A stretch of 64,000 nucleotides of DNA from Gemmiger sp. An120 (GCF_002160955.1 NZ_NFLN01000005.1:62001-126000); one strand, 5' to 3'. Shown: positions 16,466 to 26,303, counted from the stretch's first letter. Numbers and translations are program-made. Notes: a model not told the origin generated them from the letters alone.

Positions 16466-17780
16466 GGTCCGTGTACTGGGCGCCGGGCTGGCGGGCTGCG
16501 AAGCGGCCCTCTGGCTGGCCGCCCGGGGCGTGGAGGTGGAACTGTGGGAGCAGAAGCCCCTGCATTTTTCCCCCGCCCATAAAAGTGAGGGCTTCGCGGA
16601 GCTGGTCTGCTCCAACAGCCTGAAAGCCGAGCGGCTGGATTCCGCCTCCGGCCTGCTCAAGGCCGAGATGCGGCTGCTGGGCAGTCACATCTTGCCCGCC
16701 GCCGAACAGGCCCGGGTGGCCGCCGGCGGCGCGCTGGCGGTGGATCGGGACCAGTTCAGCGCTCTGGTCACCCAGGCGGTGACCGAATGCCCGGGCATCA
16801 CCCTGCGCCGGGAAGTGGCCGATACCCTGGAACCCGACCCGGCTCTGCCCACCCTGGTGGCCACCGGCCCCCTCACCAAGGACCCGCTGGCCGGGCAGAT
16901 CACCCGCCTTACCGGTGGGGAGAGCCTGTCCTTCTACGACGCGGCGGCCCCCATCGTCACCGCCGAAAGCCTGGACAGGAACCGCATCTTCGCGGCCAGC
17001 CGGTACGACCGGGGGGACGCGGATTACCTGAACTGCCCCTTTAATAAGGAGGAGTACGAGGCGTTCCACGCGGCGCTGGTCAGCGCAGAGCGGGCCCCTC
17101 TGCACGGCTTCGACGGGCCGGTCACGGTCTATGAGGGCTGTATGCCCATCGAGGTCATGGCCTCCCGCGGGGCGGATACCATGCGGTTCGGGCCCCTGCG
17201 CCCGGTGGGCCTGCGGGACCCGGCCACCGGCCACCGGCCCTGGGCCAACGTCCAGCTGCGCCGGGAGAACGCCGAAGGTACCCTGTTCAACATCGTGGGT
17301 TTCCAGACCAATTTGAAATTCGGCGAGCAGAAGCGGGTGTTCCGGATGATTCCGGGCCTTGAAAACGCCGAGTTTGCCCGCTACGGGGTCATGCACCGGA
17401 ATACCTTCCTGAACAGCCCCCAGGTGCTGGGCGCGGATCTGCAGCTGAAACAGCATCCGGGCATCTGGTTTGCCGGGCAGATCACCGGCTTTGAGGGCTA
17501 TATGGAAAGCGCCGCCTGCGGCCTGCTGGCCGCCCGGCATATCTGGGCCGCCCTGAACGGGCAGACCCTGCCGGCCCTGCCCGCCGATACCATGTGCGGG
17601 GCCCTGACCGGATACATCACCGCCCCCAACGCCAACTTCCAGCCCATGGGGGCCAATATGGGTCTGCTGCCCCCGCTGGCCGAGCCGGTGCGGGACAAGC
17701 GGCTGCGGTACGCCGCCCTGGCCGACCGGGCCGTGGCCTCCATGAAAGCCTGGCTGAACGAGGCCGGCGGCGAGGGCTGA
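16458..17780 (+). CDS. trmFO: Folate-dependent tRNA (uracil-5-)-methyltransferase TrmFO
   Basis: 440 residues. The FAD-binding motif VLGAGLAGCEAALWLA opens the protein, followed by the family hallmarks ELVCSNSLKAE, IVTAESLD, YLNCPFNKEEY and the C-terminal TGYITAPNANFQPMGANMGLLPP. It methylates U54 of tRNA using methylenetetrahydrofolate and FADH2. The start overlaps topA by 8 bases with GGGGG upstream, and topA-trmFO order is common in Firmicutes. All landmarks are intact. Confidence 0.96.
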   Translation: MSKVRVLGAGLAGCEAALWLAARGVEVELWEQKPLHFSPAHKSEGFAELVCSNSLKAERLDSASGLLKAEMRLLGSHILPAAEQARVAAGGALAVDRDQFSALVTQAVTECPGITLRREVADTLEPDPALPTLVATGPLTKDPLAGQITRLTGGESLSFYDAAAPIVTAESLDRNRIFAASRYDRGDADYLNCPFNKEEYEAFHAALVSAERAPLHGFDGPVTVYEGCMPIEVMASRGADTMRFGPLRPVGLRDPATGHRPWANVQLRRENAEGTLFNIVGFQTNLKFGEQKRVFRMIPGLENAEFARYGVMHRNTFLNSPQVLGADLQLKQHPGIWFAGQITGFEGYMESAACGLLAARHIWAALNGQTLPALPADTMCGALTGYITAPNANFQPMGANMGLLPPLAEPVRDKRLRYAALADRAVASMKAWLNEAGGEG

Positions 17781-17828
17781 CCAGACAGGAGAAGCAACAT
17801 GAAAGTTTATATAAAGGGGAGGAGCAAG

Positions 17829-18842
17829 GTGAAGATCATCGTAGACGCCATGGGCGGCGACAACGCCCCCGCGGAAATCCTCAAGGGCATCTGTGCCGCC
17901 CGGCGCTTCGGCGTGCAGCTGGTGGCGGTGGGCCGGGTGGATGAGATCCAGGCCTGCGCCAAGGCGGAAAACCTGGACCTGACCGGCATCGAGCTGGTGA
18001 ACGCCACCGAGGTTATCGAAATGTGCGACGAGCCCGCCCGGGCCATCCGCCGCAAAAAGGATTCCAGCCTGGTGGTGGGCCTGCGGATGCTGGCCGAGGG
18101 CCAGGGCGACGCCTTTGTGTCCGCCGGCTCCACCGGCGCGCTGCACGTGGGCAGCAGCCTGATCGTGCGCACCATCAAAGGGGTCAAGCGCCCGGCCCTG
18201 GCCAGCGTCATCCCCGGCGCCAAAAAGCCCTACCTGCTCATGGACTGCGGCGCCAACGTGGAATGCCGCCCCGCCATGCTGGAAGCCTTCGGCGTGATGG
18301 GCAGCGTGTATATGAACAAGGTCATGGGGGTGGCAAGCCCCGCCGTGGCGCTGGTGAACAACGGCGCCGAGGAAACCAAGGGCACCCCTTTGTATAAAGA
18401 GGCCCACCAGCGGCTCAAAGCCAACACCGCCATCCGGTTTGTGGGCAACATCGAGCCCCGGGACATCCCCTCCGGCGATGCGGACGTGGTGGTCTGCGAC
18501 GGGTTCACCGGCAACGTGATCCTGAAACTCACCGAAGGGCTGGCCCGCAGCCTGCTGGGCATGGTCAAACAGGTCATGATGGCCAACCTGCTCACCAAGC
18601 TGGGCGCCGCCACCATGCTGGGCGGCATGAAGCAGCTGAAAAAGAAGATGGACAGCGAGGAAGTGGGCGGCGCGCCGCTGCTGGGCACCGCCCGGCCGGT
18701 CATCAAGGCCCACGGCAGCAGCAAGGCCCGCGGCATCGAGAACGCCATCCGCCAGGCGGTGATCTGCGTGGAAAACGATATGGTGGGCACCATGGCCGCC
18801 GCCCTGGCCCAGACTGCCCCCGCAGATGAGGAAGAAGAATAA
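17829..18842 (+). CDS. plsX: Phosphate acyltransferase PlsX
   Basis: 337 residues from GTG 17829, beginning KIIVDAMGGDNAP as PlsX normally does; GGGGAGG lies 6 bases upstream. An in-frame ATG at 17799, also with a good AGGAG site, would add ten residues (MKVYIKGRSK); which start is used is open. PlsX makes acyl-phosphate from acyl-ACP for PlsY. Motifs SAGSTGALHVGSSLIV, DCGANVECRP and VCDGFTGNVILKLTEG are present. It overlaps rnc by 1 base (TAATG). The acpP gene that often sits between plsX and rnc is absent here. Confidence 0.94.
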   Translation: MKIIVDAMGGDNAPAEILKGICAARRFGVQLVAVGRVDEIQACAKAENLDLTGIELVNATEVIEMCDEPARAIRRKKDSSLVVGLRMLAEGQGDAFVSAGSTGALHVGSSLIVRTIKGVKRPALASVIPGAKKPYLLMDCGANVECRPAMLEAFGVMGSVYMNKVMGVASPAVALVNNGAEETKGTPLYKEAHQRLKANTAIRFVGNIEPRDIPSGDADVVVCDGFTGNVILKLTEGLARSLLGMVKQVMMANLLTKLGAATMLGGMKQLKKKMDSEEVGGAPLLGTARPVIKAHGSSKARGIENAIRQAVICVENDMVGTMAAALAQTAPADEEEE

Positions 18843-19507
18843 TGCATCCTTTGGAAAAAACCATCGGTTATACCTTTAAGGACCCCACCCTGCTGGAGAC
18901 TGCCCTCACCCACACCAGCTACGCCAACGAGAGCCGCACCCCGGTGCACCACAACGAGCGGCTGGAGTTTCTGGGGGACAGCGTGCTCTCCATCGTGGTG
19001 GCGGATCATCTGTTCCACCAGTGGAAGGACCGGCCGGAAGGGGAACTTACCCGCGCCCGGGCCAGCCTGGTGTGTGAGAGCGCTTTGTTCAACTTTGCCC
19101 AGGAGATCGAGCTGGGCCGGTACCTGCGTCTGGGCAAGGGCGAGGAACGCTGCGGCGGCCGCACCCGGCCCAGCGTGGTGTCCGACGCCTTTGAGGCGCT
19201 GATCGCCGCTTTGTATCTGGACGGCGGCATCGAGGTGGCCCGCGCCTTTATCCTGCCCTTCATCACCGAGGGCAAGACCGCCGAGGCCGACTACAAGACC
19301 CAGCTGCAGGAGGTCATCCAGCAGAACCCCGAGGAGCGTCTGCGCTACGAGGTGGAACAGGAGACCGGCCCCGACCATGACAAGCGGTTTGTGGTGGCGG
19401 TGTATCTGAACTCCAACTGCATCGGCCGGGGGTCCGGCCACAGCAAAAAGGCGGCCGAGCAGCACGCCGCCCGGGAGGCGCTGGCCCTGATGGGCCTGAC
19501 CTCCTGA
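18842..19507 (+). CDS. rnc: Ribonuclease III
   Basis: 221 residues. The RNase III signature HNERLEFLGDSVLSIVVADH carries the catalytic acidic residues; VVSDAFEALIAALYLDGG is the second acidic motif. A double-stranded RNA-binding domain (about 150-221: DYKTQLQEVIQQN through SKKAAEQHAAREAL) follows. It processes rRNA precursors and structured transcripts. It is translationally coupled to plsX and precedes smc, a widespread order. Confidence 0.97.
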   Translation: MHPLEKTIGYTFKDPTLLETALTHTSYANESRTPVHHNERLEFLGDSVLSIVVADHLFHQWKDRPEGELTRARASLVCESALFNFAQEIELGRYLRLGKGEERCGGRTRPSVVSDAFEALIAALYLDGGIEVARAFILPFITEGKTAEADYKTQLQEVIQQNPEERLRYEVEQETGPDHDKRFVVAVYLNSNCIGRGSGHSKKAAEQHAAREALALMGLTS

Positions 19508-19532
19508 TCCCGTTTAGGTTAGGAGCGCGCGA

Positions 19533-22500
19533 ATGGTATTACAGGAACTGGAGATCCAGGGCTTCAAAAGTTTCCCGGATCGCACCAAGATCAAGATCGG
19601 GCCGGGCATCACCGCCGTGGTGGGGCCCAACGGTTCCGGCAAAAGCAATATATCCGACGCCATCCGCTGGGTGCTGGGCGAAACCAGCTCCAAGCAGCTG
19701 CGCGGTGCGGGCAAGATGGAGGACGTGATCTTTGGCGGCACCCAGACCCGGGGCGCTATGGGCTACGCCATGGTCAACCTGACCATGGACAACCTGGACC
19801 GCCGCATCGACGTGGACGCGGATCAGGTGACCATCGGCCGCCGGTACTACCGCAGCGGCGAAAGCGAGTACACCATCAACGGCCAGAACGTGCGGCTCAA
19901 GGATATCTACGAGCTGTTTCTGGACACCGGCGTGGGCCGGGACGGCTACTCCATCATCAGCCAGGGCCGCATCGCCGAGATCGTGGGCGCCAAAAGCAAC
20001 GAGCGCCGGGAGATCTTTGAGGAGGCCTCCGGCATTGCCCGCTACCGGTACCGGAAAAACGAGGCCGAGCGCCGTCTGGCCGGGGCCGAGGACAACCTGG
20101 TCCGTCTGCGGGATATTCTGGCCGAACTGGAATCCCGGGTGGGCCCCCTGGAAAAGGAGAGCCAGAAGGCGCAGCAGTTCCTGGAACTGAGCGCCCGCCG
20201 CAAGGAGCGGGAGATCACCCTCTGGGTGGACAACATCCGCCGCAGCCGGGAAACGGTGCGGGAACAGCAGCGCCGGTTCGAGACCGCCCAGGCGGACTAC
20301 GACCGGCTCACCGCCGAGCTGGAGTCCATCGACGCCGAAACCGAGGAGATCCGCCGCCGGGTGCAGCAGTACACGGTGGAGATCGAGCGGCGCAACGCGG
20401 ACATCCGGGCCATCACCGAGGAGATGGCCGGCAGCGACAGCCGCATCGCCGTGCTGAACAACGACATCGCCCATAACGAAACCACCATCGCCTCCCTGCG
20501 CGGGGAGATCGAGCAGGGGCAGGCGGGCAAGGAGGCCATCGCGGCCCAGATCGCCGAGAAGCAGGCCGCCTGTGAGGAGGCCGCCGCCCGGTGCGCCCAG
20601 CTGGACGAGGCCATTGCCCGCCTGGAGGAGCGTCTGTGCCAGATCCAGGAGGGCAGCCAGGCCACCGGCGAGCGCCGGGGTCAGCTGACCGCCCAGCTGG
20701 CGGAACTGACCGACCGGCAGACCGGCCTGCGGGTGCAGGCGGCGTCCGCCGCCGGCGCCGGGGAACAGGCCCGGGAGCGGCAGACCGCCGCCGCCGCGGA
20801 ACTGGAAACCGCCCGCGCCCAGCGGGAGGCTTTGCGCACCGAGCAGGCCGATACCGAAGCCTATCTGGCCCAGGTGTGCGAGACGGTCACAAGGCTGGAG
20901 AACATCAAGGGCGGCCTGCAGCTGAAGCTGGACAGCCGCCGTCGTCAGCTGGAACAGGCCGACGCGGCCGAACAGTCCCTGCAGCGGCAGGCCGAGGCCG
21001 CCCAGCAGCGGCTGCAGGTGCTGCGGGATCTGGAACGGAACATGGACGGTTTCCAGCAGAGCGTCAAAACCGTCATGCGCGCCGCCCGGGAACGGCGGCT
21101 GCGGGGGATCATCGGCCCGGTGGGCACGGTGCTCACGGTGGAACCGGGGTATGAGATGGCCATCGAGACCGCCCTGGGCTTTGCCATGCAGAACATCGTG
21201 GTGGAAGGGGAAACCTCCGCCAAAGCGGCCATCGCCTTTTTGCGGGATACCAAATCCGGCCGCGCCACCTTCCTGCCGCTGGATACGGTGCAGGGCAGCC
21301 GGTTCTCCGGCCCGCTGCCCGCCGGGGCCCGGGTGGCCGCCGACCTGGTGCAGGCCGACGCCCGCTACGCCGCCGTGGTGGATAACCTGCTGGGCCGCAT
21401 CATCGTGGTGGAAGACATCAACGAGGCCAGCCGCGTGGCCCGGGAACTGCGCTACCGCAACCGGGTGGTCACGGTGGACGGCCAGGTGGTCAACGCGGGC
21501 GGTTCCTTCACCGGCGGCAGCGTGTCCCGCACCGCGGGCGTGTTCAGCCGCAAGCAGGAGATCGACGAACTGAAAGCCAAGCTGGAAGCACTGGATAAAA
21601 AGCAGGAGCAGGCCCGGGAATCCACCGACAAGTGGAAAGCCGAGGTGGACGCCCTCACCGCCGAGCTCACCGCCACCGGCAGCGAAGCCATCACCGCCGG
21701 CGGGGACAAGATCCGCGCCGAGATGGAGTGCGAGCGGCTGAAAAACGCCCTGGCCCAGGCCGACGAGACCCTGGCCGGGCTGGAGGCCGAGAACGAGCAG
21801 CTGGCCGGGCGCATCGAGTCTGCCCGTGCCCAGGCCCGGGCCGCCGCCGAAGAGGATGCCCGGCTGGGGGAGGAAATCGCCCATCTGGAAGCCCAGCTGG
21901 CCGACCTGGCCGGCAGCGACGACGAGTTCCTGGCCACCCGGGCCCGCCTGTCCGACGAGCTGAGCGAGAAGCGTCTGGCCCGTCTGGGCGCGGAAAAGGA
22001 CGGGGACATGCACCGGGCCGCTATCGAGAACCTGGAAAGCCGTACCGGCGAGAACGCCGCCCGCGCCCGGGAACTGGCACGCAGCATCGGCGCGCTGGAG
22101 CAGCTCAACGAGAAGAACCGGGCGGACGTGGCCGCCATCCAGGCGGAAAAGGCCGCTGCCAACGAGCGGATCAACCAGGTGGAACAGGCCATCCGCGCCG
22201 CCACCGAGGCCCGCATGATCCAGGAGGGCCTCACCACCAGGCAGTCCCAGCAGTCCCGCAATGTGACCGACCAGCGGGAAAAGATGAGCCAAGAGATGGC
22301 CCGCCTGACCGAGCGCAAAGCCGCCGCCGAAACCGATTACGACCAGACGGTGGCCAAGCTCTGGGAGGAATACCAGCTGACCCCCCACGACGCGGAGGGC
22401 CAGTGCGTGCCCTTTGAAAGCGCCGCCGACCTGCGCCGGGAGGTGCAGGAGCTGCGGGGCAAGATCCGGGCGCTGGGCAACGTGAACGTGGGCGCCATTG

Positions 22501-23090
22501 AAGAATACGCCGAGGTCAGCGAGCGGTTTGAGTTTCTGCGCAGCCAGGTGCGGGATGTGGAAAAGAGCAAGGCCGAGCTGACCCGCCTGATCGCCGAGCT
22601 GGCCGGGGAGATGAAAGAGATCTTCACCGCCAACTTCAAGCAGATCAACATCAACTTTGCCCGCATCTTTGCCGAACTGTTCGGCGGCGGCACCGCCCGG
22701 CTGACCCTGTCGGACGAGGAGAACGTGCTGGAAAGCGGCATCGACATCCAGGTCTCCCCGCCGGGCAAGGTCATCAAGAACCTGGCGGCCCTTTCCGGCG
22801 GCGAGCAGTCGCTGGTGGCCATCTGCATCTACTTCGCCATCCTGGCGGTCAACCCCTCGCCCTTCTGCATCCTGGACGAGATCGAGGCCGCGCTGGACGA
22901 CGTGAACGTGGCCCGGTACGCCCAGTACCTGCGCCGCATTTCGGACCGCACCCAGTTCATCGTCATCACCCACCGCCGCGGCACCATGGAAGCCGCCGAC
23001 GTGCTCTACGGTGTGACCATGCAGGAGGACGGCGTGTCCAAGCTGCTGCGTCTGGACCTGGACGAGGTGGATGCCACCCTGGTATCCTGA
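19533..23090 (+). CDS. smc: Chromosome segregation protein SMC
   Basis: 1185 residues. Walker A GPNGSGKS (31-38) is in the N-terminal head; long heptad-like coiled coils flank a hinge (about 505-670, containing RGIIGPVGTVLTVEPGYE and GGSFTGGSV). The C-terminal head has the signature LSGGEQSLVA (near 1088) and Walker B FCILDEIEAALDDVNVARY. With ScpA and ScpB, not in the window, it compacts and separates chromosomes. AGGTTAGGAGCGCG precedes the ATG. The next gene is ftsY, with no ffh between. Confidence 0.97.
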   Translation: MVLQELEIQGFKSFPDRTKIKIGPGITAVVGPNGSGKSNISDAIRWVLGETSSKQLRGAGKMEDVIFGGTQTRGAMGYAMVNLTMDNLDRRIDVDADQVTIGRRYYRSGESEYTINGQNVRLKDIYELFLDTGVGRDGYSIISQGRIAEIVGAKSNERREIFEEASGIARYRYRKNEAERRLAGAEDNLVRLRDILAELESRVGPLEKESQKAQQFLELSARRKEREITLWVDNIRRSRETVREQQRRFETAQADYDRLTAELESIDAETEEIRRRVQQYTVEIERRNADIRAITEEMAGSDSRIAVLNNDIAHNETTIASLRGEIEQGQAGKEAIAAQIAEKQAACEEAAARCAQLDEAIARLEERLCQIQEGSQATGERRGQLTAQLAELTDRQTGLRVQAASAAGAGEQARERQTAAAAELETARAQREALRTEQADTEAYLAQVCETVTRLENIKGGLQLKLDSRRRQLEQADAAEQSLQRQAEAAQQRLQVLRDLERNMDGFQQSVKTVMRAARERRLRGIIGPVGTVLTVEPGYEMAIETALGFAMQNIVVEGETSAKAAIAFLRDTKSGRATFLPLDTVQGSRFSGPLPAGARVAADLVQADARYAAVVDNLLGRIIVVEDINEASRVARELRYRNRVVTVDGQVVNAGGSFTGGSVSRTAGVFSRKQEIDELKAKLEALDKKQEQARESTDKWKAEVDALTAELTATGSEAITAGGDKIRAEMECERLKNALAQADETLAGLEAENEQLAGRIESARAQARAAAEEDARLGEEIAHLEAQLADLAGSDDEFLATRARLSDELSEKRLARLGAEKDGDMHRAAIENLESRTGENAARARELARSIGALEQLNEKNRADVAAIQAEKAAANERINQVEQAIRAATEARMIQEGLTTRQSQQSRNVTDQREKMSQEMARLTERKAAAETDYDQTVAKLWEEYQLTPHDAEGQCVPFESAADLRREVQELRGKIRALGNVNVGAIEEYAEVSERFEFLRSQVRDVEKSKAELTRLIAELAGEMKEIFTANFKQININFARIFAELFGGGTARLTLSDEENVLESGIDIQVSPPGKVIKNLAALSGGEQSLVAICIYFAILAVNPSPFCILDEIEAALDDVNVARYAQYLRRISDRTQFIVITHRRGTMEAADVLYGVTMQEDGVSKLLRLDLDEVDATLVS

Positions 23091-23112
23091 TCTATGTAAG
23101 GAGGTGCCCATC

Positions 23113-24033
23113 ATGGGCCTGTTTGGCAACAAGAAAAAACTGGACGACGGCCTGAAAAAGACCCGCACGGGCTTTTTCGGCGCGATCCGCAACAAACTGA
23201 TCGGCAGCCAGATCACCGATGATCTGTACGATGAGCTGGAGGAACAGCTGATTTTGGCCGACGTGGGGGCCGACACCGCTTTCCAGCTGGTGGAACAGCT
23301 GCGCCGCACGGTGGAAAGCCGCCACATCCGCACCGGCGAAGAAGCGCTGGAAACCCTGAAAGACCTGGTGGCCGAGCATCTGGCCGCCGACCGTCCGCTG
23401 GATCTGTCCGGTCATCCGGCCGTGGTGCTGGTGATCGGGGTCAACGGGGTGGGCAAGACCACCAGCATCGCCAAGCTGGCCGCCCTGTACAAGGGCCAGG
23501 GCCGCAAGGTCATGCTGGCCGCGGGCGATACCTTCCGCGCCGCCGCCACCGAACAGCTGGAGGTCTGGGCCGGCCGGGCCGGTGTGCCCATCGTCAAGGC
23601 GGGCGAGGGGGCCGACCCCGCCGCCGTGATCTTCGACGCGGTCAAGTCCGCCGAGGCCCGGGGCTATGACCTGGTCATCTGCGATACCGCCGGCCGCCTG
23701 CATAACAAAAAGAACCTGATGGACGAGCTTTCCAAGATCAGCCGTTCGGTGAAAAAGGCCAGCGAGACCGCCAGCGTGGAGACCTTCCTGGTACTGGACG
23801 CCATCACCGGCCAGAACGCCATCAACCAGGCCAGCCAGTTCATCGACGCCGCCGGGGCCACCGGTATCATCCTCACCAAGCTGGACGGCACCGCCAAGGG
23901 CGGCAGCGTCATCGCCGTCAAGGACAAGCTGGGCCTGCCGGTCCGGTTCGTGGGGGTGGGCGAGGGCATCGACGACCTGATGGAGTTCGATCCCCGCGCC
24001 TTTGCGGACGGTCTGCTGGGCGGGGAGAAGTAA
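23113..24033 (+). CDS. ftsY: Signal recognition particle receptor FtsY
   Basis: 306 residues. A short N-terminal segment leads to the N domain (DELEEQLILADVG) and the G domain: GVNGVGKTTSIAKLA (from residue 109), DTFRAAATEQL, DTAGRLHNK, LTKLDGTAKGG and GVGEGIDDL. FtsY docks SRP-ribosome complexes at the membrane. The acidic A domain is minimal, as in many Firmicutes. AAGGAGGTG lies directly before the start, 22 bases after smc. Confidence 0.97.
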   Translation: MGLFGNKKKLDDGLKKTRTGFFGAIRNKLIGSQITDDLYDELEEQLILADVGADTAFQLVEQLRRTVESRHIRTGEEALETLKDLVAEHLAADRPLDLSGHPAVVLVIGVNGVGKTTSIAKLAALYKGQGRKVMLAAGDTFRAAATEQLEVWAGRAGVPIVKAGEGADPAAVIFDAVKSAEARGYDLVICDTAGRLHNKKNLMDELSKISRSVKKASETASVETFLVLDAITGQNAINQASQFIDAAGATGIILTKLDGTAKGGSVIAVKDKLGLPVRFVGVGEGIDDLMEFDPRAFADGLLGGEK

Positions 24034-24118
24034 ACCCGCCGGCAAATTTTCAAAATGTTCACAAAACGGCCGCAACGATAGCGCCGGCCGATTCGTACTT
24101 AAGAAAGGAGCCCTCCCC

Positions 24119-24763
24119 ATGCTGATCTGCGCCGCCACCGGCAACGCCGGCAAACTCAAGGAACTGCGCCGCATTCTGGAGGCCCAGGGCCATCAGGTCA
24201 AAAGCCAGAAGGAGCTGGGCATCACCTGCGAGCCGGAAGAGACCGGCACCACCTTTGCGGAGAATGCCCGCATCAAGGCCCAAACCATCAGCGCCCTGGC
24301 GGGTCTGCCCACCGTGGCCGATGACTCCGGCCTGGAGGTGGACGCGCTGGGCGGCGCGCCCGGCGTCTACAGCGCCCGGTACTGCGGCCGCCACGGGGAC
24401 GACGAGGCCAACAACGACAAGCTGCTGGCCGAACTGGCCGATGTGCCGGAAGGGCAGCGCACCGCCCGCTTTGTGTCGGCGGTCTGCCTGTGGATGCCCG
24501 ACGGGCGGGACCTGGTGGTCACCGGCGACTGCCCGGGCCGGGTGATCTTCGAGCGCCGGGGTACCAACGGCTTCGGCTACGACCCGCTCTTTGTGCCCGA
24601 CGGGGTGGGCCTGCCGGACGGCACCACCCGCCCCAACAGCGAGGGGCTTACCTACGCCGAGCTGGCCGATGAGCAGAAGGACGCCATCAGCCACCGGGGC
24701 CACGCCCTGGCCCGGCTGCAGCAGGCGCTGCCGGAATTTCTGGCCGGCTGCGAATCCGTATAA
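24119..24763 (+). CDS. rdgB: XTP/dITP diphosphatase (HAM1/RdgB family)
   Basis: 214 residues. The nucleotide-binding N-terminus is ATGNAGKLKELRRIL; TFAENARIKA, VADDSGLEVDALGGAPGVYSARY, GFGYDPLF and the C-terminal ISHRGHAL are family landmarks. It removes deaminated purine nucleoside triphosphates such as ITP and XTP. GAAAGGAG precedes the ATG. Normal length, no missing motif. Confidence 0.95.
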   Translation: MLICAATGNAGKLKELRRILEAQGHQVKSQKELGITCEPEETGTTFAENARIKAQTISALAGLPTVADDSGLEVDALGGAPGVYSARYCGRHGDDEANNDKLLAELADVPEGQRTARFVSAVCLWMPDGRDLVVTGDCPGRVIFERRGTNGFGYDPLFVPDGVGLPDGTTRPNSEGLTYAELADEQKDAISHRGHALARLQQALPEFLAGCESV

Positions 24764-24822
24764 TCCGAATCCAGGCCCAGCGCCCCGCCGTGGGCGCGTG
24801 AGTTGACAAGGAGAAGAAATTC

Positions 24823-25119
24823 ATGCTTACCAGCAAACAGCGGGCGGCCCTGCGCGGCGCCGCCAACACCCTGGACCCGGTCTTTCAGGTGGGCAAGGGG
24901 GAGATCGACGAAACCCTGATCAAGTCCACCGCCGACTGTCTGGCCGCCCGGGAACTGATCAAGATGAAGGTGCTGGACAACAGCCTGTACAGCGCCCGCG
25001 AGGCCGCCAACGTTCTGGCCGAAGCCACCGGCGCCGAAGTGGTGCAGGTGATCGGCTCCAAGTTTGTGCTGTTCCTGCAGAAGGATAAGGACAGCAAATT
25101 CACCGATATCCTGAAGTAA
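24823..25119 (+). CDS. yhbY: YhbY-family RNA-binding (CRM domain) protein
   Basis: 98 residues forming a single CRM domain: LTSKQRAALRGAANTLDPVFQVGKG at the start, then a KVLDN and VQVIGSKFVLF strand pattern. CRM proteins associate with pre-50S ribosomal particles. AAGGAGAAG precedes the ATG. It lies just before nadD, the common Firmicute arrangement. Confidence 0.92.
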   Translation: MLTSKQRAALRGAANTLDPVFQVGKGEIDETLIKSTADCLAARELIKMKVLDNSLYSAREAANVLAEATGAEVVQVIGSKFVLFLQKDKDSKFTDILK

Positions 25120-25134
25120 AAGGCGGCGTTTGTT

Positions 25135-26301
25135 ATGCGAGTTCTGCTGTTCGGGGGCACCTTTGATCCGCCCCACAACGGCCATATCCATCTGCTGCAG
25201 CAGGCCATCCGGGCCGTCGCGCCCGACTGGGTGGTGGTGATGCCCGCCTGCCTGCCGCCCCACAAAAGTCCCAGCACCACCGCGCCGGATCTGCGCCTTG
25301 CCATGTGCCGCTGCTTTGAGCCCATCTTCCCTGATCTGGAGGTCAGCAGCTGGGAGATCGAGCAGGGCGGCGCCAGCTACACCATCGACACGGTGGCCAT
25401 GCTGGAAAACCGGTTCCCCGGCGCGCAGATCTTCCTCACGGTGGGCAGCGACATGCTGCTATCCTTTACCGGGTGGAAGGACTGGCAGCAGCTGCTGGCC
25501 CGCACCATTCTGGTGGTACAGAGCCGCCGGGAAGGGGACGAGGAACAGCTGGCTGCCGCCGCGGCCGGGCTGGAACAGAAGGGCGGCCGGGTGGTATTTG
25601 CCGGCGGTACCCCGCTGGAAGTGTCCAGCAGCGAGATCCGCAGCGGCCGCGGCCGCAAGAACATCCCGCCCCAGGCCCGGGAGATCATCCGCCGGTATGA
25701 TCTGTACCGGCCCCATCCCACCATCTCCATCGAGGGGGCCCGCCGCCTGGCCAAGCGTACCCTGAGCGACAAGCGGTATACCCATACCCTCAACGTGAAA
25801 AAGCTGGCGGTCAAGCTGGCAAAGCAGTACGGGGCCGACCCGGACAAGGCGGCCCTGGCCGCTCTGCTGCACGATATCGCAAAAGAACGCCCCAAGGCGG
25901 AATTATTGCAGATATTGCAGGATAATGCTATAATAGCAAAAGGTGCCGCCCAGCGGCCGGTGCCCGTGTGGCACGGGATCTGCGCGGCGCTTCTGGCACA
26001 GCACCGGTGGGGCGTGCAGGACGAGGAGGTCCTGAGCGCCATCGCCAACCACACTGCCGGAAAACCGGGCATGACCCGGCTGGACAAGATCATCTACCTG
26101 GCCGATATGTGCAGCGCCGAGCGCAGTTACCCTGAGGTAGACTGGCTGCGCGCCCTGCTGGCCCAGGATCTGGACCGGGCTATGGCGGTAAGCCTGGGGC
26201 AGAATATCCTGTGGATGCGCCAGCAGAACAAGCCCATCGACCCGGTGAGCCTGGCGGCCTATGACGAATTGCGGCGACCCTATCATCTGGAGGCTTTCTG
26301 A
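25135..26301 (+). CDS. nadD: NadD-YqeK fusion: nicotinate-nucleotide adenylyltransferase plus HD hydrolase
   Basis: 388 residues, two enzymes in one chain. Residues 1-190 are NadD: GGTFDPPHNGHIHLL carries the HxGH nucleotidyl-transfer motif, VGSDMLLSF and VSSSEIRSG follow. Residues about 195-388 are a YqeK-type HD domain with the metal ligands His246-Asp247 in LLHDIAKE and a later HTAGKPGM segment; YqeK proteins cleave diadenosine tetraphosphate symmetrically. In most Firmicutes these are two adjacent genes. No internal stop or frameshift is seen. The fusion would tie NAD synthesis to turnover of an alarmone-like nucleotide; that link is inference. Confidence 0.92.
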   Translation: MRVLLFGGTFDPPHNGHIHLLQQAIRAVAPDWVVVMPACLPPHKSPSTTAPDLRLAMCRCFEPIFPDLEVSSWEIEQGGASYTIDTVAMLENRFPGAQIFLTVGSDMLLSFTGWKDWQQLLARTILVVQSRREGDEEQLAAAAAGLEQKGGRVVFAGGTPLEVSSSEIRSGRGRKNIPPQAREIIRRYDLYRPHPTISIEGARRLAKRTLSDKRYTHTLNVKKLAVKLAKQYGADPDKAALAALLHDIAKERPKAELLQILQDNAIIAKGAAQRPVPVWHGICAALLAQHRWGVQDEEVLSAIANHTAGKPGMTRLDKIIYLADMCSAERSYPEVDWLRALLAQDLDRAMAVSLGQNILWMRQQNKPIDPVSLAAYDELRRPYHLEAF

Positions 26302-26303
26302 AC

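Noticed and set aside
19539-23333. Very long minus-strand open frame opposite smc and the start of ftsY
   Set aside because: It mirrors the codon pattern of a certain gene in GC-rich DNA, has a Gly/Gln/His-rich composition and no domain, and no ribosome site. The same applies to long antisense frames at 13055-16660, 28030-30174, 52765-56163 and 1421-3562.
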